Shown here: one piece after another, positions 8,187 to 17,101 of the stretch
How positions within the stretch are numbered: the stretch's first letter is position 1
How the letters are laid out: each line of letters begins with the position of its first letter
Assembly (NCBI RefSeq): GCF_000153105.1
Contig: NZ_CH672377.1
Span: 407,274-459,500 of the forward strand
Source of the DNA: Blastopirellula marina DSM 3645
Lineage (GTDB): Bacteria > Planctomycetota > Planctomycetia > Pirellulales > Pirellulaceae
Length of the DNA: 52,227 bases
Reading direction: 5' to 3'
Notes under the pieces: model-generated
What the model saw: the letters and a program-made list of their open reading frames with translations, nothing else
What the model was told of the DNA's origin: nothing
Database searches by the model: none
Program-made: the position numbers and the translations under genes

Positions 8187-10286
8187 TTAACGCGCGGCGA
8201 CGTAAACTCGCATCGAGCGTTCCGGCATGACGAACTTGCCGGAAGCCGGCGGGCGCGGTCCGTTCAAGTCGGGATAAACGTCGGCCGGCGGTTCGGCGGC
8301 GGTGTCGACAAACATTCGCCAGCTGGTCGCTTTGGCGACCGGCGGCAGAATAAACTGCGCCGGTGCCGCGCTGGAGTTCATGATCAACAACACGTCACGG
8401 CCGACGCCATGCGGATCATTGAACGGCTCTGGAGCCGCCAAGACGCAAGTGAGCGTCCCTTCGGCCGCATCCCAGGTGACCGCCGTTCCTAGAGCGCTGT
8501 ACCAGTTGACGTCAAACAGTCCGCGACGACCGGTCGGCTTGCCGCTCAGGAAGTGCTTCTGCCGCACCGTCGGCTGATCGCGTCGGAACGCAACCAACGC
8601 TTTGACAAACCGTCGCAGGTCGGCGTTCTTCTCGACCAGCTTCCAGTTCATGTAGGAGATTTCGTTGTCTTGGCAGTAGGCGTTGTTGTTGCCCCCCTGC
8701 GTTCGACGACATTCGTCTCCCATCAAGATCATCGGCACCCCTTGCGACAATAGCAGGGTGGTCATCATGTTCTTGATTTGTCGCTGACGAGTTTTCTCGA
8801 TGCTGCGACGACGCGTCGGGCCTTCCACACCATAGTTGTAGCTGATGTTGTGGTTGTCGCCGTCGCGGTTGTTTTCGCCGTTGGCGTCGTTGTGCTTGTC
8901 GTTGTACGACACCATGTCGTTCATCGGAAAGCCGTCGTGCGACGTGATGAAGTTAATGCTGTGGTACGGCTGACGTCCGCCTGGTTGATACAGGTCGCTG
9001 GATCCAGCCAAGCGAGTCGCCAACGCGCCAAGTTTGCCGGGATCGCCGCGCCAGAACGAGCGGAGGTCGTCCCGATAGCGGCCGTTCCATTCGGCCCAAC
9101 GCATGTTGGCGAACGAACCGACCTGGTAGGCGCCGGCGGCGTCCCACGCTTCGGCGATGATCTTGGTGTCGGCCAACAACGGGTCTTCAGCAATTGCTTC
9201 GACCAGCGGCGGATTGGGCACCAAATTGCCGTTGCGATCACGACTCAAAATCGACGCGAGATCGAAGCGGAAACCATCAATGTGATAGTTGTGGACCCAG
9301 TGCCGCAAACTATGGAAGATCATCTCGCGGACGATCGGATGGTTACCGTTGACCGTGTTGCCGCAGCCAGAATAGTTTTTGTAATGGCTGCCGCCGTTGG
9401 CCATCATGTAGTAGACCTGGTTCTCGAGCCCCTTGAAGCCGAGAATCGGTCCCATCTCGTTCCCTTCGCAGGTATGGTTGTAGACGACGTCGAGAATCAC
9501 CTCGATCCCTGCTTGATGCAGCGCCTTGACCATCTCTTTGAATTCGCGAACCTGACCGCCGGGCTCTTTGCTGGCGGCGTAACCTCGATGCGGCGCAAAG
9601 AACGCCATCGAGTCGTAGCCCCAGTAGTTGTTGCGGGTCGGCTTTTCACCGGTCATCATGTCCATGATCGGAAATTCATGAACCGGCATCAGTTCGACCG
9701 CGGTCACGCCGAGCGATTTCAGGTATGGAATCTTCTCGACCACGCCGGCGTACGTCCCGGGATTTTTGACCCCTGACGTCTCGCTGGCCGTAAAGCCTTT
9801 GACGTGCATCTCGTAGATGATCGATTCCGACAGATCACGGCGGAGATGGCGATCTCCTTCCCAGTTAAACTGGTCGTCGACCACCACGCATTTGGGCGGT
9901 CGCACGATACCGTCGAAAGCCGGCTGAAACGTTCCGGCCAAAGCTTTGGCGTACGGATCGATCAAGCGCGCTCGGCCGTCAAACAGCATTCCGCGACTGG
10001 GATCGTACGGACCTTCGGCTTGGAAGTGATAGAGCTGGCCGGCGCTGACGCCTGGAACAAAGATGCTCCAGATATCGCCCCAACGGTCGGTGTCTCGATC
10101 GAAATCGATAATTTCCGACGGCTCGGTATCATCCACCGATTTGTACATCAGCAGGCGCATCGCCGTCGCATTGCGACTGAACACGACAAACTGTACGCCT
10201 CGCTCGTGCAGCACGGCGCCGTACGGCAGGATATGAGTAAACTGTAACTCTGGGTGGGGATAAACCATAAGCATAGGTGACGACAT
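8187..10286 (-). CDS. glgX: Glycogen debranching enzyme GlgX / isoamylase (GH13)
   Basis: 699 residues counted from the Met at 10286, which follows GAAGGAG at unusually short spacing; an in-frame ATG at 10316 also exists. An N-terminal CBM48-type domain (~15-140) precedes the GH13 barrel. Conserved blocks include VYNHT, DGFRFDLA (nucleophile Asp342), KIIAEAWDA (acid/base Glu379) and INFITSHDGFPMND (Asp451), followed by the isoamylase feature MILMGDECRRTQGGNNNAYCQDNEISYMNW. It hydrolyses alpha-1,6 branch linkages of glycogen or limit dextrins in the cytoplasm. No other glycogen genes are in the window. Confidence 0.93.
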   Translation of the reverse strand: MSSPMLMVYPHPELQFTHILPYGAVLHERGVQFVVFSRNATAMRLLMYKSVDDTEPSEIIDFDRDTDRWGDIWSIFVPGVSAGQLYHFQAEGPYDPSRGMLFDGRARLIDPYAKALAGTFQPAFDGIVRPPKCVVVDDQFNWEGDRHLRRDLSESIIYEMHVKGFTASETSGVKNPGTYAGVVEKIPYLKSLGVTAVELMPVHEFPIMDMMTGEKPTRNNYWGYDSMAFFAPHRGYAASKEPGGQVREFKEMVKALHQAGIEVILDVVYNHTCEGNEMGPILGFKGLENQVYYMMANGGSHYKNYSGCGNTVNGNHPIVREMIFHSLRHWVHNYHIDGFRFDLASILSRDRNGNLVPNPPLVEAIAEDPLLADTKIIAEAWDAAGAYQVGSFANMRWAEWNGRYRDDLRSFWRGDPGKLGALATRLAGSSDLYQPGGRQPYHSINFITSHDGFPMNDMVSYNDKHNDANGENNRDGDNHNISYNYGVEGPTRRRSIEKTRQRQIKNMMTTLLLSQGVPMILMGDECRRTQGGNNNAYCQDNEISYMNWKLVEKNADLRRFVKALVAFRRDQPTVRQKHFLSGKPTGRRGLFDVNWYSALGTAVTWDAAEGTLTCVLAAPEPFNDPHGVGRDVLLIMNSSAAPAQFILPPVAKATSWRMFVDTAAEPPADVYPDLNGPRPPASGKFVMPERSMRVYVAAR

Positions 10287-10316
10287 TGCTCCTTCGTCAG
10301 ACGGGCTTCCTCGCAT

Positions 10317-10713
10317 CAGCGATTAAAAGCTAACACCCGACTTGGAGTCGTGTCGTTGAAATCACCCCTCGCTATTTTGTTTTTTGGAATCTAGTCGCTT
10401 GTTGCATCATCTGGCGAAACAATAGCTTAGGGTCAACGGTGAAGCACTGCGAAAACCTTGCCGGCTATGACAATCAATGATGTCGCCATGGCGGCAAAGG
10501 ATACGCACATCCCGCGCAATCCCTTCCACACGGATCATAGCAACGATTGCGACAGCGAAAACAATCGACTCGGCGAGAACTTCTATTTCGCGGAAATTAG
10601 CTCAAAAAACGTGGGCCAGCCCGATTCTGCATTAACTGACTCGGCTCGTTGACAATCTGGACCAGCAGCGGGAAAATGGCCTCTTTCTCCCGCAGCTTGC
10701 ACGAATAAAGTCA
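10317..10713. other. Intergenic region between divergent glgX and purM
   Basis: About 400 bp that must hold both promoters. I see no convincing -35/-10 pair, no riboswitch and no conserved repeat. A 64-codon frame at 10458-10652 has no ribosome-binding site and an unnatural composition. Confidence 0.45.
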
Positions 10714-11775
10714 ATGGCCAAAGCAACTTACAAAGACGCCGGCGTCGATCTCGATATCTACGCCGAGTCGATGTCGCGACTTCCGCGACTCGTCCGCCGA
10801 ACCCACAGCCCGCGGGTGATGAAACTTGACGGGGGATTCGCCGGGCTGTTTAAGCTCGACTTTGACAATTCTTTATTTGCCCGCAAGTACGAAAATCCCG
10901 TCCTTATTTCGTGCACCGACGGCGTTGGTACAAAATTAAAAATCGCGGAAAAAACCGGGATTCACAAGACGGTTGGGATCGATCTGGTCGCGATGTGCGT
11001 GAATGACGCCATCTGCTGCGGCGCCGAACCCCTCTTTTTTCTCGACTACATCGCGATGGGCAAGGACGACCCCGATCTGCTGGAAGATCTGGTCGAGGGG
11101 ATTACCGACGGCTGCCTGCAGGGGGATTGCGCCTTGGTCGGCGGCGAAACCGCGATCATGCCCGACATCTATAAGGTGGGGGATTATGACATGGCCGGCT
11201 TTTGCGTCGGCGTCGCCGAACGTGCGCATTTGATCGACGGCTCGGCGATTGCGGCCGGCGACAAGGTGATTGGCCTCAGCTCCAGCGGAATCCACTCCAA
11301 TGGGTTTAGTCTGGTCCGCAAAGTGGTCTTTGAACTCGCCCAACTGACCGTCGACCAGACGATCGACGAACTGGGAGAAACGGTCGGCCAAGCGCTGCTG
11401 CGACCGACCAAGATCTACGTCGCACCGGTTCGCAAAGTGCTGAACCACTACAAGGTGAAAAACGTCGTCCACGGCGTCGCGCATATTACCGGCGGCGGTT
11501 TAGCCGAGAATATCGAGCGCATCCTCCCCAAGAACGTCGACGTGCAGATCGATGGGCAATCGTGGAGTCGCCCGGCGGTCTTCCCCTGGCTGCAAAAGCT
11601 GGGTGAAATCGAAGAGGCCGAAATGGCCCGCGTCTTCAACATGGGAATCGGCCTGACCTTGATCGTCAGTTCGTACTACGCCAACAGCGTGAAGAGCCTC
11701 GTCGCCGACTGCGGCTTTGAAGCGTTCGACATCGGTGAAGTAGTCGATGGCAGCGGAAAAGTGACGATTCAGTAA
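10714..11775 (+). CDS. purM: Phosphoribosylformylglycinamidine cyclo-ligase (AIR synthetase)
   Basis: 353 residues, normal for PurM. It opens with the family signature YKDAGVDLD. The conserved nucleotide- and substrate-binding blocks follow: [50 protein letters not shown] and [17 protein letters not shown], then [16 protein letters not shown] and the C-terminal MFNMGIG-type motif (RVFNMGIGL). It converts FGAM to aminoimidazole ribonucleotide using ATP, step five of de novo purine synthesis. It is a single gene, not next to purN. Confident assignment. Confidence 0.97.
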   Translation: MAKATYKDAGVDLDIYAESMSRLPRLVRRTHSPRVMKLDGGFAGLFKLDFDNSLFARKYENPVLISCTDGVGTKLKIAEKTGIHKTVGIDLVAMCVNDAICCGAEPLFFLDYIAMGKDDPDLLEDLVEGITDGCLQGDCALVGGETAIMPDIYKVGDYDMAGFCVGVAERAHLIDGSAIAAGDKVIGLSSSGIHSNGFSLVRKVVFELAQLTVDQTIDELGETVGQALLRPTKIYVAPVRKVLNHYKVKNVVHGVAHITGGGLAENIERILPKNVDVQIDGQSWSRPAVFPWLQKLGEIEEAEMARVFNMGIGLTLIVSSYYANSVKSLVADCGFEAFDIGEVVDGSGKVTIQ

Positions 11776-11846
11776 ACGCGACTGAAACGGCGGCAAATGG
11801 GGGCAGAAAAGGGGGGCAGGTCCCAATTTTGCTGCGGCCCCTTTCT

Positions 11847-13049
11847 TCAGACAGGCTGCGGCTCGACGGCCAACATCGCTTCCGGCAGCGCGCTTTGCGT
11901 TACGTTTGCCGGAACCGCGAACGTCACTAACGGGGCCGCTTTCCCCACGGTTAGCGAACCGTAGGTTGACTCAATCCCCAGCGCAATCGCCGGCGTTATC
12001 GTCACCATCCGCAGAAAATCGCTAGGCGGGATTTCTGGAAAAGTCGCTGCCGCAAGGCGCACATCGCGCCAAAGCGCCAGGTCGGGATTGGAGGCGCGCG
12101 AGTCGGTTCCGATCGCCAGCGCCGCGCCCCATTGGTAAAGCTTCGCCAATGGGTGACGATCATGCCCAAAGTACTGATGCGTCCGCGGGCAATAGACCAA
12201 GGTCAGCGACGTTGGACGCTCGGCGACGTATCGCAACTCTTCATCATCGAGATAGTTGCCGTGGATCACCAGCGCATGTTGCGCTTCGGACAAGCGACGC
12301 AGATAGTCGAGCGGCCGCGTTCCCGCAGCAAAGACGTCGTCGCGCCAGACCCCAAATTTCTCTAGCAGCTCGCGAAACGGCCCGGTCTGGCGATCGAGCA
12401 GTTCTAGCTCTTCCCGCGATTCGGCCAGATGCATCGCCAGCGGAGTTTTCGACGCGGCCGACAATTGCGCCGCCGCCGAGACCACATCCCGATGAACCGA
12501 GTATGGAGCATGCGGACTCAGTCCGGCCCGTTTGCCGTTGGCGTCAGCTTGCTGCAGATGGACCTGCGCGGCCGCGATCAACTCGGCGCCGCGCTCCGGC
12601 GCAAGTCCAATCAGCTCTAAGCAGGAAACGACGCCGTCCGCGGCGGCGTACATGTCCGGGGAATAGGGAACCGTCGTGATCTCGCCCAGCGCCGCGATCC
12701 CCTGCGTTTGCGACTCTTTGATACCAGCAGAAATTGCCGCGTTTTTTTGCGCTTCCAACAGCTCGCCGGCAGCAAGCCGCCGCCCGACCACTTGTTGGAT
12801 CCAAGCGGGAAACGACATGCCGGCTTCCCCCAACGGCTGCGCGATGTCGCTGAATTCGAGATGCGTATGCGCGTTCACAAGCCCCGGCGCCAGCGCTGCA
12901 TCGCCCAAATCGATCGGCGGCTGTCCCGAGAGATTTTCGCCGACCGCGACAATTCTTCCGGCGGCGACCGTCAGCAGCCCCCCTTCGAGCGGCGGTTGAT
13001 CGACAGGAACGAGCCACTTCGCTCGATAGCAAACGGGCGCGGCGGTCAT
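11847..13049 (-). CDS. Amidohydrolase / cytosine-deaminase-like hydrolase (COG0402 type)
   Basis: 400 residues from the ATG at 13049, preceded by ACAGGACC. The frame stays open 159 bases further upstream, but that stretch is the end of repeat A1, so the longer start is artefactual. Metal ligands of the amidohydrolase barrel are visible: NAHTHLEFSD (HxH), SPHAPYS, MHLAESREE and the late Asp in IGTDSRASNPD. Such enzymes deaminate nucleoside- or pterin-like substrates. Candidates include S-adenosylhomocysteine/methylthioadenosine deaminase and the aminofutalosine deaminase of the futalosine menaquinone pathway; no neighbouring gene decides between them. Cytoplasmic, stands alone. The superfamily is sure; the substrate is open. 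Confidence 0.85.
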   Translation of the reverse strand: MTAAPVCYRAKWLVPVDQPPLEGGLLTVAAGRIVAVGENLSGQPPIDLGDAALAPGLVNAHTHLEFSDIAQPLGEAGMSFPAWIQQVVGRRLAAGELLEAQKNAAISAGIKESQTQGIAALGEITTVPYSPDMYAAADGVVSCLELIGLAPERGAELIAAAQVHLQQADANGKRAGLSPHAPYSVHRDVVSAAAQLSAASKTPLAMHLAESREELELLDRQTGPFRELLEKFGVWRDDVFAAGTRPLDYLRRLSEAQHALVIHGNYLDDEELRYVAERPTSLTLVYCPRTHQYFGHDRHPLAKLYQWGAALAIGTDSRASNPDLALWRDVRLAAATFPEIPPSDFLRMVTITPAIALGIESTYGSLTVGKAAPLVTFAVPANVTQSALPEAMLAVEPQPV

Positions 13050-13111
13050 GATTAGGTCCTGTATCACGCGTTCTGAAATGTTGTTATTGGAAATCGCGAG
13101 CGTCGATTTCT

Positions 13112-13372
13112 CTTCGTAGCCCACAGCGTCCCGTTTTGAAGTTGCGATAGTTGGCAATTGGCGAACGATCAAACACGACTGAAGGGCGTAAAACAGGGTC
13201 AGAATCAACCGTAAATCGTCACACTAGCCAGAGGCGCGAGCCGATGGGATACGGTCGGCGATCCCAATTCGGCTTGAAGTGGCCAACCGCATTCCATCGG
13301 CTTGCGCCTCTGGCTAGTATTCGCTTGGCGCGAAAAATCGCCAACTTCAAAAAACGCCAACGAGCGACGAAG
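13112..13372. repeat. Family A palindromic MITE-like repeat, copy A1
   Basis: About 260 bp. The left end (CTTCGTAGCCCACAGCG... TTTTGAAGTTGCG) is nearly the reverse complement of the right end of copy A2, and the right end (CCAACTTCAAA ... GACGAAG) mirrors it less exactly. Inside is a second palindrome, with CACTAGCCAGAGGCGCGAG on the left (13221-13239) and its near complement GCTTGCGCCTCTGGCTAGT on the right (13301-13319). There is no coding capacity. It lies between two minus-strand genes. Confidence 0.8.
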
Positions 13373-13393
13373 ATCGATGACGGCCCCGTTTTC

Positions 13394-14146
13394 CTAAGGT
13401 GCAACATCAACAATCACGCGCTGGTCTTCCCACTCGGGATTCCAACCGGCGATCGCATTCCAACTCTCTGGCAGCGGCGCCGTGACGGCGACGATCTCGT
13501 CGACCATGGGATGTTTTAAACGCAGATAACGCGCGTGCAGCGCGATATGCCGGGCCCGCTCGTCCTCACTTTGCGGTCCAAAAGGAATCTCGCCCCCGTA
13601 CGAGACGTCGCCCAAGATCGGAAATCCGCGCGACGCGCACTGCACGCGGATCTGATGGTAGCGACCGGTGTCGAGTTCAATCTCAAGCCAGGCGCCCTGC
13701 TCGGTTCGCTGGAGCACTTCGTACTTCAGCTTGGCCCAGCGTGCGCCCGGATCCGATGGCGACACGATCTCGGCCATCGCGACGTCCGGGATTTTGCGAA
13801 TCGGATCTTCCCAAACTCCCTGGTCATCCGGCGGCTGGCCGGCGACGAACGCCCAGTAAAGTTTGCGCACCAGACGCGTTTCAAACTGCTGCGAGATCCG
13901 GCGCGCCGCACGCACATTGCGAGCAAACGTCAGCACGCCGGAGACAGGTCGATCCAACCGATGGGGAACGCCGAGATAAACTTTGCCGGTCTTAAAATCG
14001 CGTTGGCGGATAAACGCTTTGAAGCGCGACTCCAGGCTATCAATATGCGGGGGGGCCTGGGTCAGTAGTCCAGCCGGTTTGGCGATACAAAAGCAGGGGC
14101 CCTGTTCGTAGAGGATATCCACGTTGGCCGGAGGGAATTCATTCAT
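13394..14146 (-). CDS. RluA-family RNA pseudouridine synthase
   Basis: 250 residues. The catalytic block HRLDRPVSGVLTFARN contains Asp65, the nucleophile of the RluA/TruC family. It is preceded by the KPAG motif (IAKPAGLLTQ) and followed by ARRISQQFETRLVRKLYWAFVAG and the late GRYHQIRVQCASRGFPILGDVSYGG block typical of these enzymes. There is no S4 domain, so it is closer to the short TruC/RluA-like group. It isomerises uridine to pseudouridine in rRNA or tRNA; the target position cannot be read from sequence. The gene stands alone, with repeat A1 just downstream. Confidence 0.9.
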   Translation of the reverse strand: MNEFPPANVDILYEQGPCFCIAKPAGLLTQAPPHIDSLESRFKAFIRQRDFKTGKVYLGVPHRLDRPVSGVLTFARNVRAARRISQQFETRLVRKLYWAFVAGQPPDDQGVWEDPIRKIPDVAMAEIVSPSDPGARWAKLKYEVLQRTEQGAWLEIELDTGRYHQIRVQCASRGFPILGDVSYGGEIPFGPQSEDERARHIALHARYLRLKHPMVDEIVAVTAPLPESWNAIAGWNPEWEDQRVIVDVAP

Positions 14147-14227
14147 CCGGCCATTATAGCGAAGTGGACGGAGATCGCGGCAGGCGGCTAGTTTTGCGGC
14201 ACCCGATAATTGAGCAGCGACTGACTA

Positions 14228-14494
14228 CTAATGGGCGACTTCGATGAAGTCCGAGACGCGTCGGACTGAAGTGAGGCGTGACACCAAGCGAACCGCCGAT
14301 AGTTTTAGCGTGTCGGTCGGAACGGTGCCGCAGAGGACGACTTCGCCGTCGCAAGCGGCGCAGTACAGGCGCGACAGTTCGGCGCGTCCGCTCGCGTCCA
14401 GCAACTGCCGAGCAGCGGTGGTCAAAATGGCGTCAGACGATGCGCGACGATCTTCGCCGGCCATGATTTCAAGTTCCGTCGAAATCGCGTTCAT
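14228..14494 (-). CDS. Small BON-domain-like protein
   Basis: 88 residues from the ATG at 14494, which follows AGGAAG with 7-base spacing and is better than the upstream ATG at 14521. Residues ~25-88 show the BON pattern: a helix (AILTTAARQLLDAS), then LYCAACDGEVVLCGTVPTDTLKLSAVRLVSRLTSVRRVSDFIEV, where the central 'gtV.L.G.V......a..........V..V.n.i.v' is the hallmark. BON domains are thought to bind phospholipid or other hydrophobic surfaces. There is no signal peptide, so if real it acts inside the cell or is recruited. Two cysteines (CAAC) are unusual. Role unknown. Confidence 0.65.
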   Translation of the reverse strand: MNAISTELEIMAGEDRRASSDAILTTAARQLLDASGRAELSRLYCAACDGEVVLCGTVPTDTLKLSAVRLVSRLTSVRRVSDFIEVAH

Positions 14495-14625
14495 TGGAAG
14501 ACTTCCTGATCCAATAGGCATGATAGGGTTTTCTCTTTTCTCTAAATTACGTCCTGAATTCGAATGCTGAGTGAATTGAGTGCGAACTTTTCGCGTATCT
14601 CACACCGAGGAACAGCCCACGAAAA

Positions 14626-14660
14626 CGAAAAACGCCGGCAAGCCAGTGCCGGCGTTTTCG
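14626..14660 (-). terminator. Terminator of the Gfo/Idh/MocA gene
   Basis: Stem AAAACGCCGGCA / TGCCGGCGTTTT with a 6-base loop. The A/T runs are built into the stem, so it can work in either direction. It lies 26 bases after the stop of the minus-strand oxidoreductase gene. Confidence 0.8.
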
Positions 14661-14685
14661 ATTTTGTCGAATCGGTGGGGTGGTT

Positions 14686-16173
14686 TTAGACCTTGCCCGC
14701 AGCCGGAACTTCGTACGGTTTGCGATATTCGCGCGACAACTGGTTGTCGGCCGCTTCGTTCCCGATAAAGGTTTCGCTCTTCGGATCCATCTTCAGGTTC
14801 GGACCAAGTTTGACTTTGTCCTTCGCCAGATCGACCTTGTTGTCTTTCAGATGGTCGGTGAAACGGCCCAACGTCGCTTTGACGTTTTCGGTCGTATCAA
14901 ACTCCTCCAAACGTTCCAGGCATTCGCCGGCCGAGACGCTTTCGCCCAACTGGTAAGAAATATTACCGGTATGGCAAAGGGCGCTGGAAAGGTGACCTTC
15001 CAGAATGTCGCCGTTCAAGCTCGAAACGTCGCGTGAACGAACGCCTTCGATAAAGTTGTCGTAGTGGTGCTGGTCGCCGCCGCCGCTAAACTCTTTGAAC
15101 TTCTTGCCATCCTTGTCGAAGGCGACGCCGCCGTTGTACGAGGAAATAACGACATAGCCGTCGGTTCCTTCGAAGATCACGCCGACGCTCGAGCCCTTAT
15201 ACTTGCGGCTGCTCTCAGGCGTCGATTTGTCGTAGACCAATCCACGAACTTCAAACACCAGCGAACTGTCGCCGTAGTTGTGAATGATGACTTGCGTGTT
15301 GGGCGTCGTGCCTGCGTCTTCGTAGCCGTAACGACCGCCGTAGCTGATCACCTGCGAGCTTAGTTCGTCAACGCCCAAACCCCAGCGTGCGATATCCATT
15401 TGATGGATGCCTTGGTTGCCAAGGTCGCCGTTACCGTACGGCCATTGCCAGTGCCAATCGTAATGGAACTGCTTGCGCGTCACCGGACCCAATTGAGCCG
15501 GCCCCGACCACAAATCGTAGTCGACCGACGCCGGAACCTTGTAGTCGCCAACCGGTCCGATCGAGGCCCGCGGCTTGTAGCAAAGGCCGCGAGCAACTTT
15601 GACTTCGCCGATGCCGCCGTTTTGCACAAAATTGATCGTGTCGATCATGCCGGGGTTCGAACGGCTTTGCGTACCGGCCTGACAGATCTTGTTGTATTTA
15701 CGGGCGGCTTCGACGATGCGGCGACCTTCGCTCACATTGTGGCTGACCGGTTTTTCGACATAGACGTCTTTGCCGGCTTGCAGCGCCCAGATCGCGGCCA
15801 ATGCATGCCAGTGATTCGGCGTCGCGATGGTGATGATGTCGACGCTGTCGTCTTCCAACACCTTGCGCAGGTCGGTCGCGATTTGCGGTTTCTTCCCTTG
15901 CTTGTCAGCGACTTGCTGGGCGCGGCGAGCGGCCACGTCCGAGTCGGCGTCGCAGATGTAGACGTATTCCGTATCTTTGCGGTTGAGCATTCCGCCCACG
16001 TGCGACATGCCGCGACCATTCACGCCGATCGTTGCGACCCGCAGTTTTTCGTTCGGGCTGCTGCTTTGCTTCGGCTCATCGGCCATCAGCGGAGATGCAG
16101 CGCTGGCCGCAACTGCGGCGGCCGATGCGAACATCGATTGTTCCAAGAATTGACGACGAGACTTCAAAGTCAT
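14686..16173 (-). CDS. Exported Gfo/Idh/MocA-family oxidoreductase
   Basis: 495 residues from the ATG at 16173, preceded by GGAG at 6-base spacing; an earlier ATG at 16185 is weaker. The N-terminus is a Tat signal (KSRRQFLEQSMFASAAAVAASAA). Then comes the Rossmann fold (VATIGVNGRGMSHVGGM), the NAD-binding family motif with catalytic lysine (VYVEKPVSHN), and a C-terminal alpha/beta domain. Large families of such exported NAD(P)-dependent sugar or polyol oxidoreductases are typical of Planctomycetes and are thought to help with polysaccharide breakdown. The cofactor would be bound before Tat export. The substrate is unknown; the neighbours do not help. Confidence 0.88.
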   Translation of the reverse strand: MTLKSRRQFLEQSMFASAAAVAASAASPLMADEPKQSSSPNEKLRVATIGVNGRGMSHVGGMLNRKDTEYVYICDADSDVAARRAQQVADKQGKKPQIATDLRKVLEDDSVDIITIATPNHWHALAAIWALQAGKDVYVEKPVSHNVSEGRRIVEAARKYNKICQAGTQSRSNPGMIDTINFVQNGGIGEVKVARGLCYKPRASIGPVGDYKVPASVDYDLWSGPAQLGPVTRKQFHYDWHWQWPYGNGDLGNQGIHQMDIARWGLGVDELSSQVISYGGRYGYEDAGTTPNTQVIIHNYGDSSLVFEVRGLVYDKSTPESSRKYKGSSVGVIFEGTDGYVVISSYNGGVAFDKDGKKFKEFSGGGDQHHYDNFIEGVRSRDVSSLNGDILEGHLSSALCHTGNISYQLGESVSAGECLERLEEFDTTENVKATLGRFTDHLKDNKVDLAKDKVKLGPNLKMDPKSETFIGNEAADNQLSREYRKPYEVPAAGKV

Positions 16174-16280
16174 TGGGCGCTCCAATTAGGTGGGCAAAAA
16201 GAATGCGCGTAAGGTAGGGATAAGTGCAAAAGCACCTCCCCTATGATAAACGATCTCGGCTCAATTGGAAATCATTACGC

Positions 16281-17099
16281 TCATGATTTTTTGGATTGTC
16301 GGCCTGCTGAGCCGTCAAATCCAAACCGCGTGACCAGCCAATCGGCCCAGGTCGGCGCCAAGCGATCCAACCAGACGAGCCCCTTCCCGCCGAGGCTCAA
16401 GATCACTTCGTGCTTGCCGGATTGAACCGCCTTAATCGCCGACTTGGCGACGTCAGCAGAGGTCATCGCCCCCTTCCCCTTGGCTGGCTGACGACCCGAC
16501 TTTTCGATCACCGCGCTCGAAAACTCACTCTCGGTCGTGCTGGGACTGACCAGAATGACATCAATCCCCTCGCTAGCAAGTTCAGAGCGGAGCGCATCAC
16601 TGAAACCGTGGATCGCAAATTTGCTAGCACAATATTCGCTTTTCGCCGGCACGGCGCGGTGGGCCAAGATCGAAGAAATGTTGCAGATCGCCGGCGATCT
16701 GCCGCGGCGCAAAGCAGGGAGAGCCGCGCGGATTAACTCAACTGGCGCAAAGAAGTTGACCTCCATCACCTGTCGCAGCCGCTCGGGAGATCCGTCGGCA
16801 AAGGGACCGAGCGCCCCGATACCGGCGTTATTAATCAGCAGATCGAGTCCCCCAAAATGCTCATCGGCGGCGCTGACCAACGCGGTTCGCAGCGCCCCGT
16901 CGCAGATGTCGCCGGGGACAATCACCAATTGCTGCGGCGCCGCGACTTCGGCGGCCAACTCTTGCAGACGATCTTCGCGCCGCGCGGTGGCGACCACTTT
17001 GGCGCCGGCGGCGAGCAACTGCCGCGTCAGTTCTCGGCCAATTCCGCTGGAAGCGCCGGTGACGATCGCTCGTTGATCACGCAGTTGTCGACGCGCCAT
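16281..17099 (-). CDS. Short-chain dehydrogenase/reductase
   Basis: 272 residues. It has the SDR nucleotide motif TGASSGIG (14-21), NNAG at 90-93, catalytic Ser142/143 (NISS) and the YxxxK pair Tyr156-Lys160 (SEYCASK). After the core there is a basic C-terminal extension ending in SAGRQSKKS. The arginine after the first strand (ATARRED) suggests NADP(H). It oxidises or reduces a carbonyl or alcohol substrate, not identifiable here. Only two bases separate it from the hflX stop, so the two form an operon with hflX first. Confidence 0.9.
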   Translation of the reverse strand: MARRQLRDQRAIVTGASSGIGRELTRQLLAAGAKVVATARREDRLQELAAEVAAPQQLVIVPGDICDGALRTALVSAADEHFGGLDLLINNAGIGALGPFADGSPERLRQVMEVNFFAPVELIRAALPALRRGRSPAICNISSILAHRAVPAKSEYCASKFAIHGFSDALRSELASEGIDVILVSPSTTESEFSSAVIEKSGRQPAKGKGAMTSADVAKSAIKAVQSGKHEVILSLGGKGLVWLDRLAPTWADWLVTRFGFDGSAGRQSKKS

Positions 17100-17101
17100 C
17101 G

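Noticed and set aside
8778-9776. 332-codon plus-strand frame
   Set aside because: Antisense to the catalytic region of glgX; valine-rich low-complexity start, no ribosome-binding site.
10458-10652. 64-codon frame between glgX and purM
   Set aside because: No ribosome-binding site and atypical composition in a promoter-bearing intergenic region.
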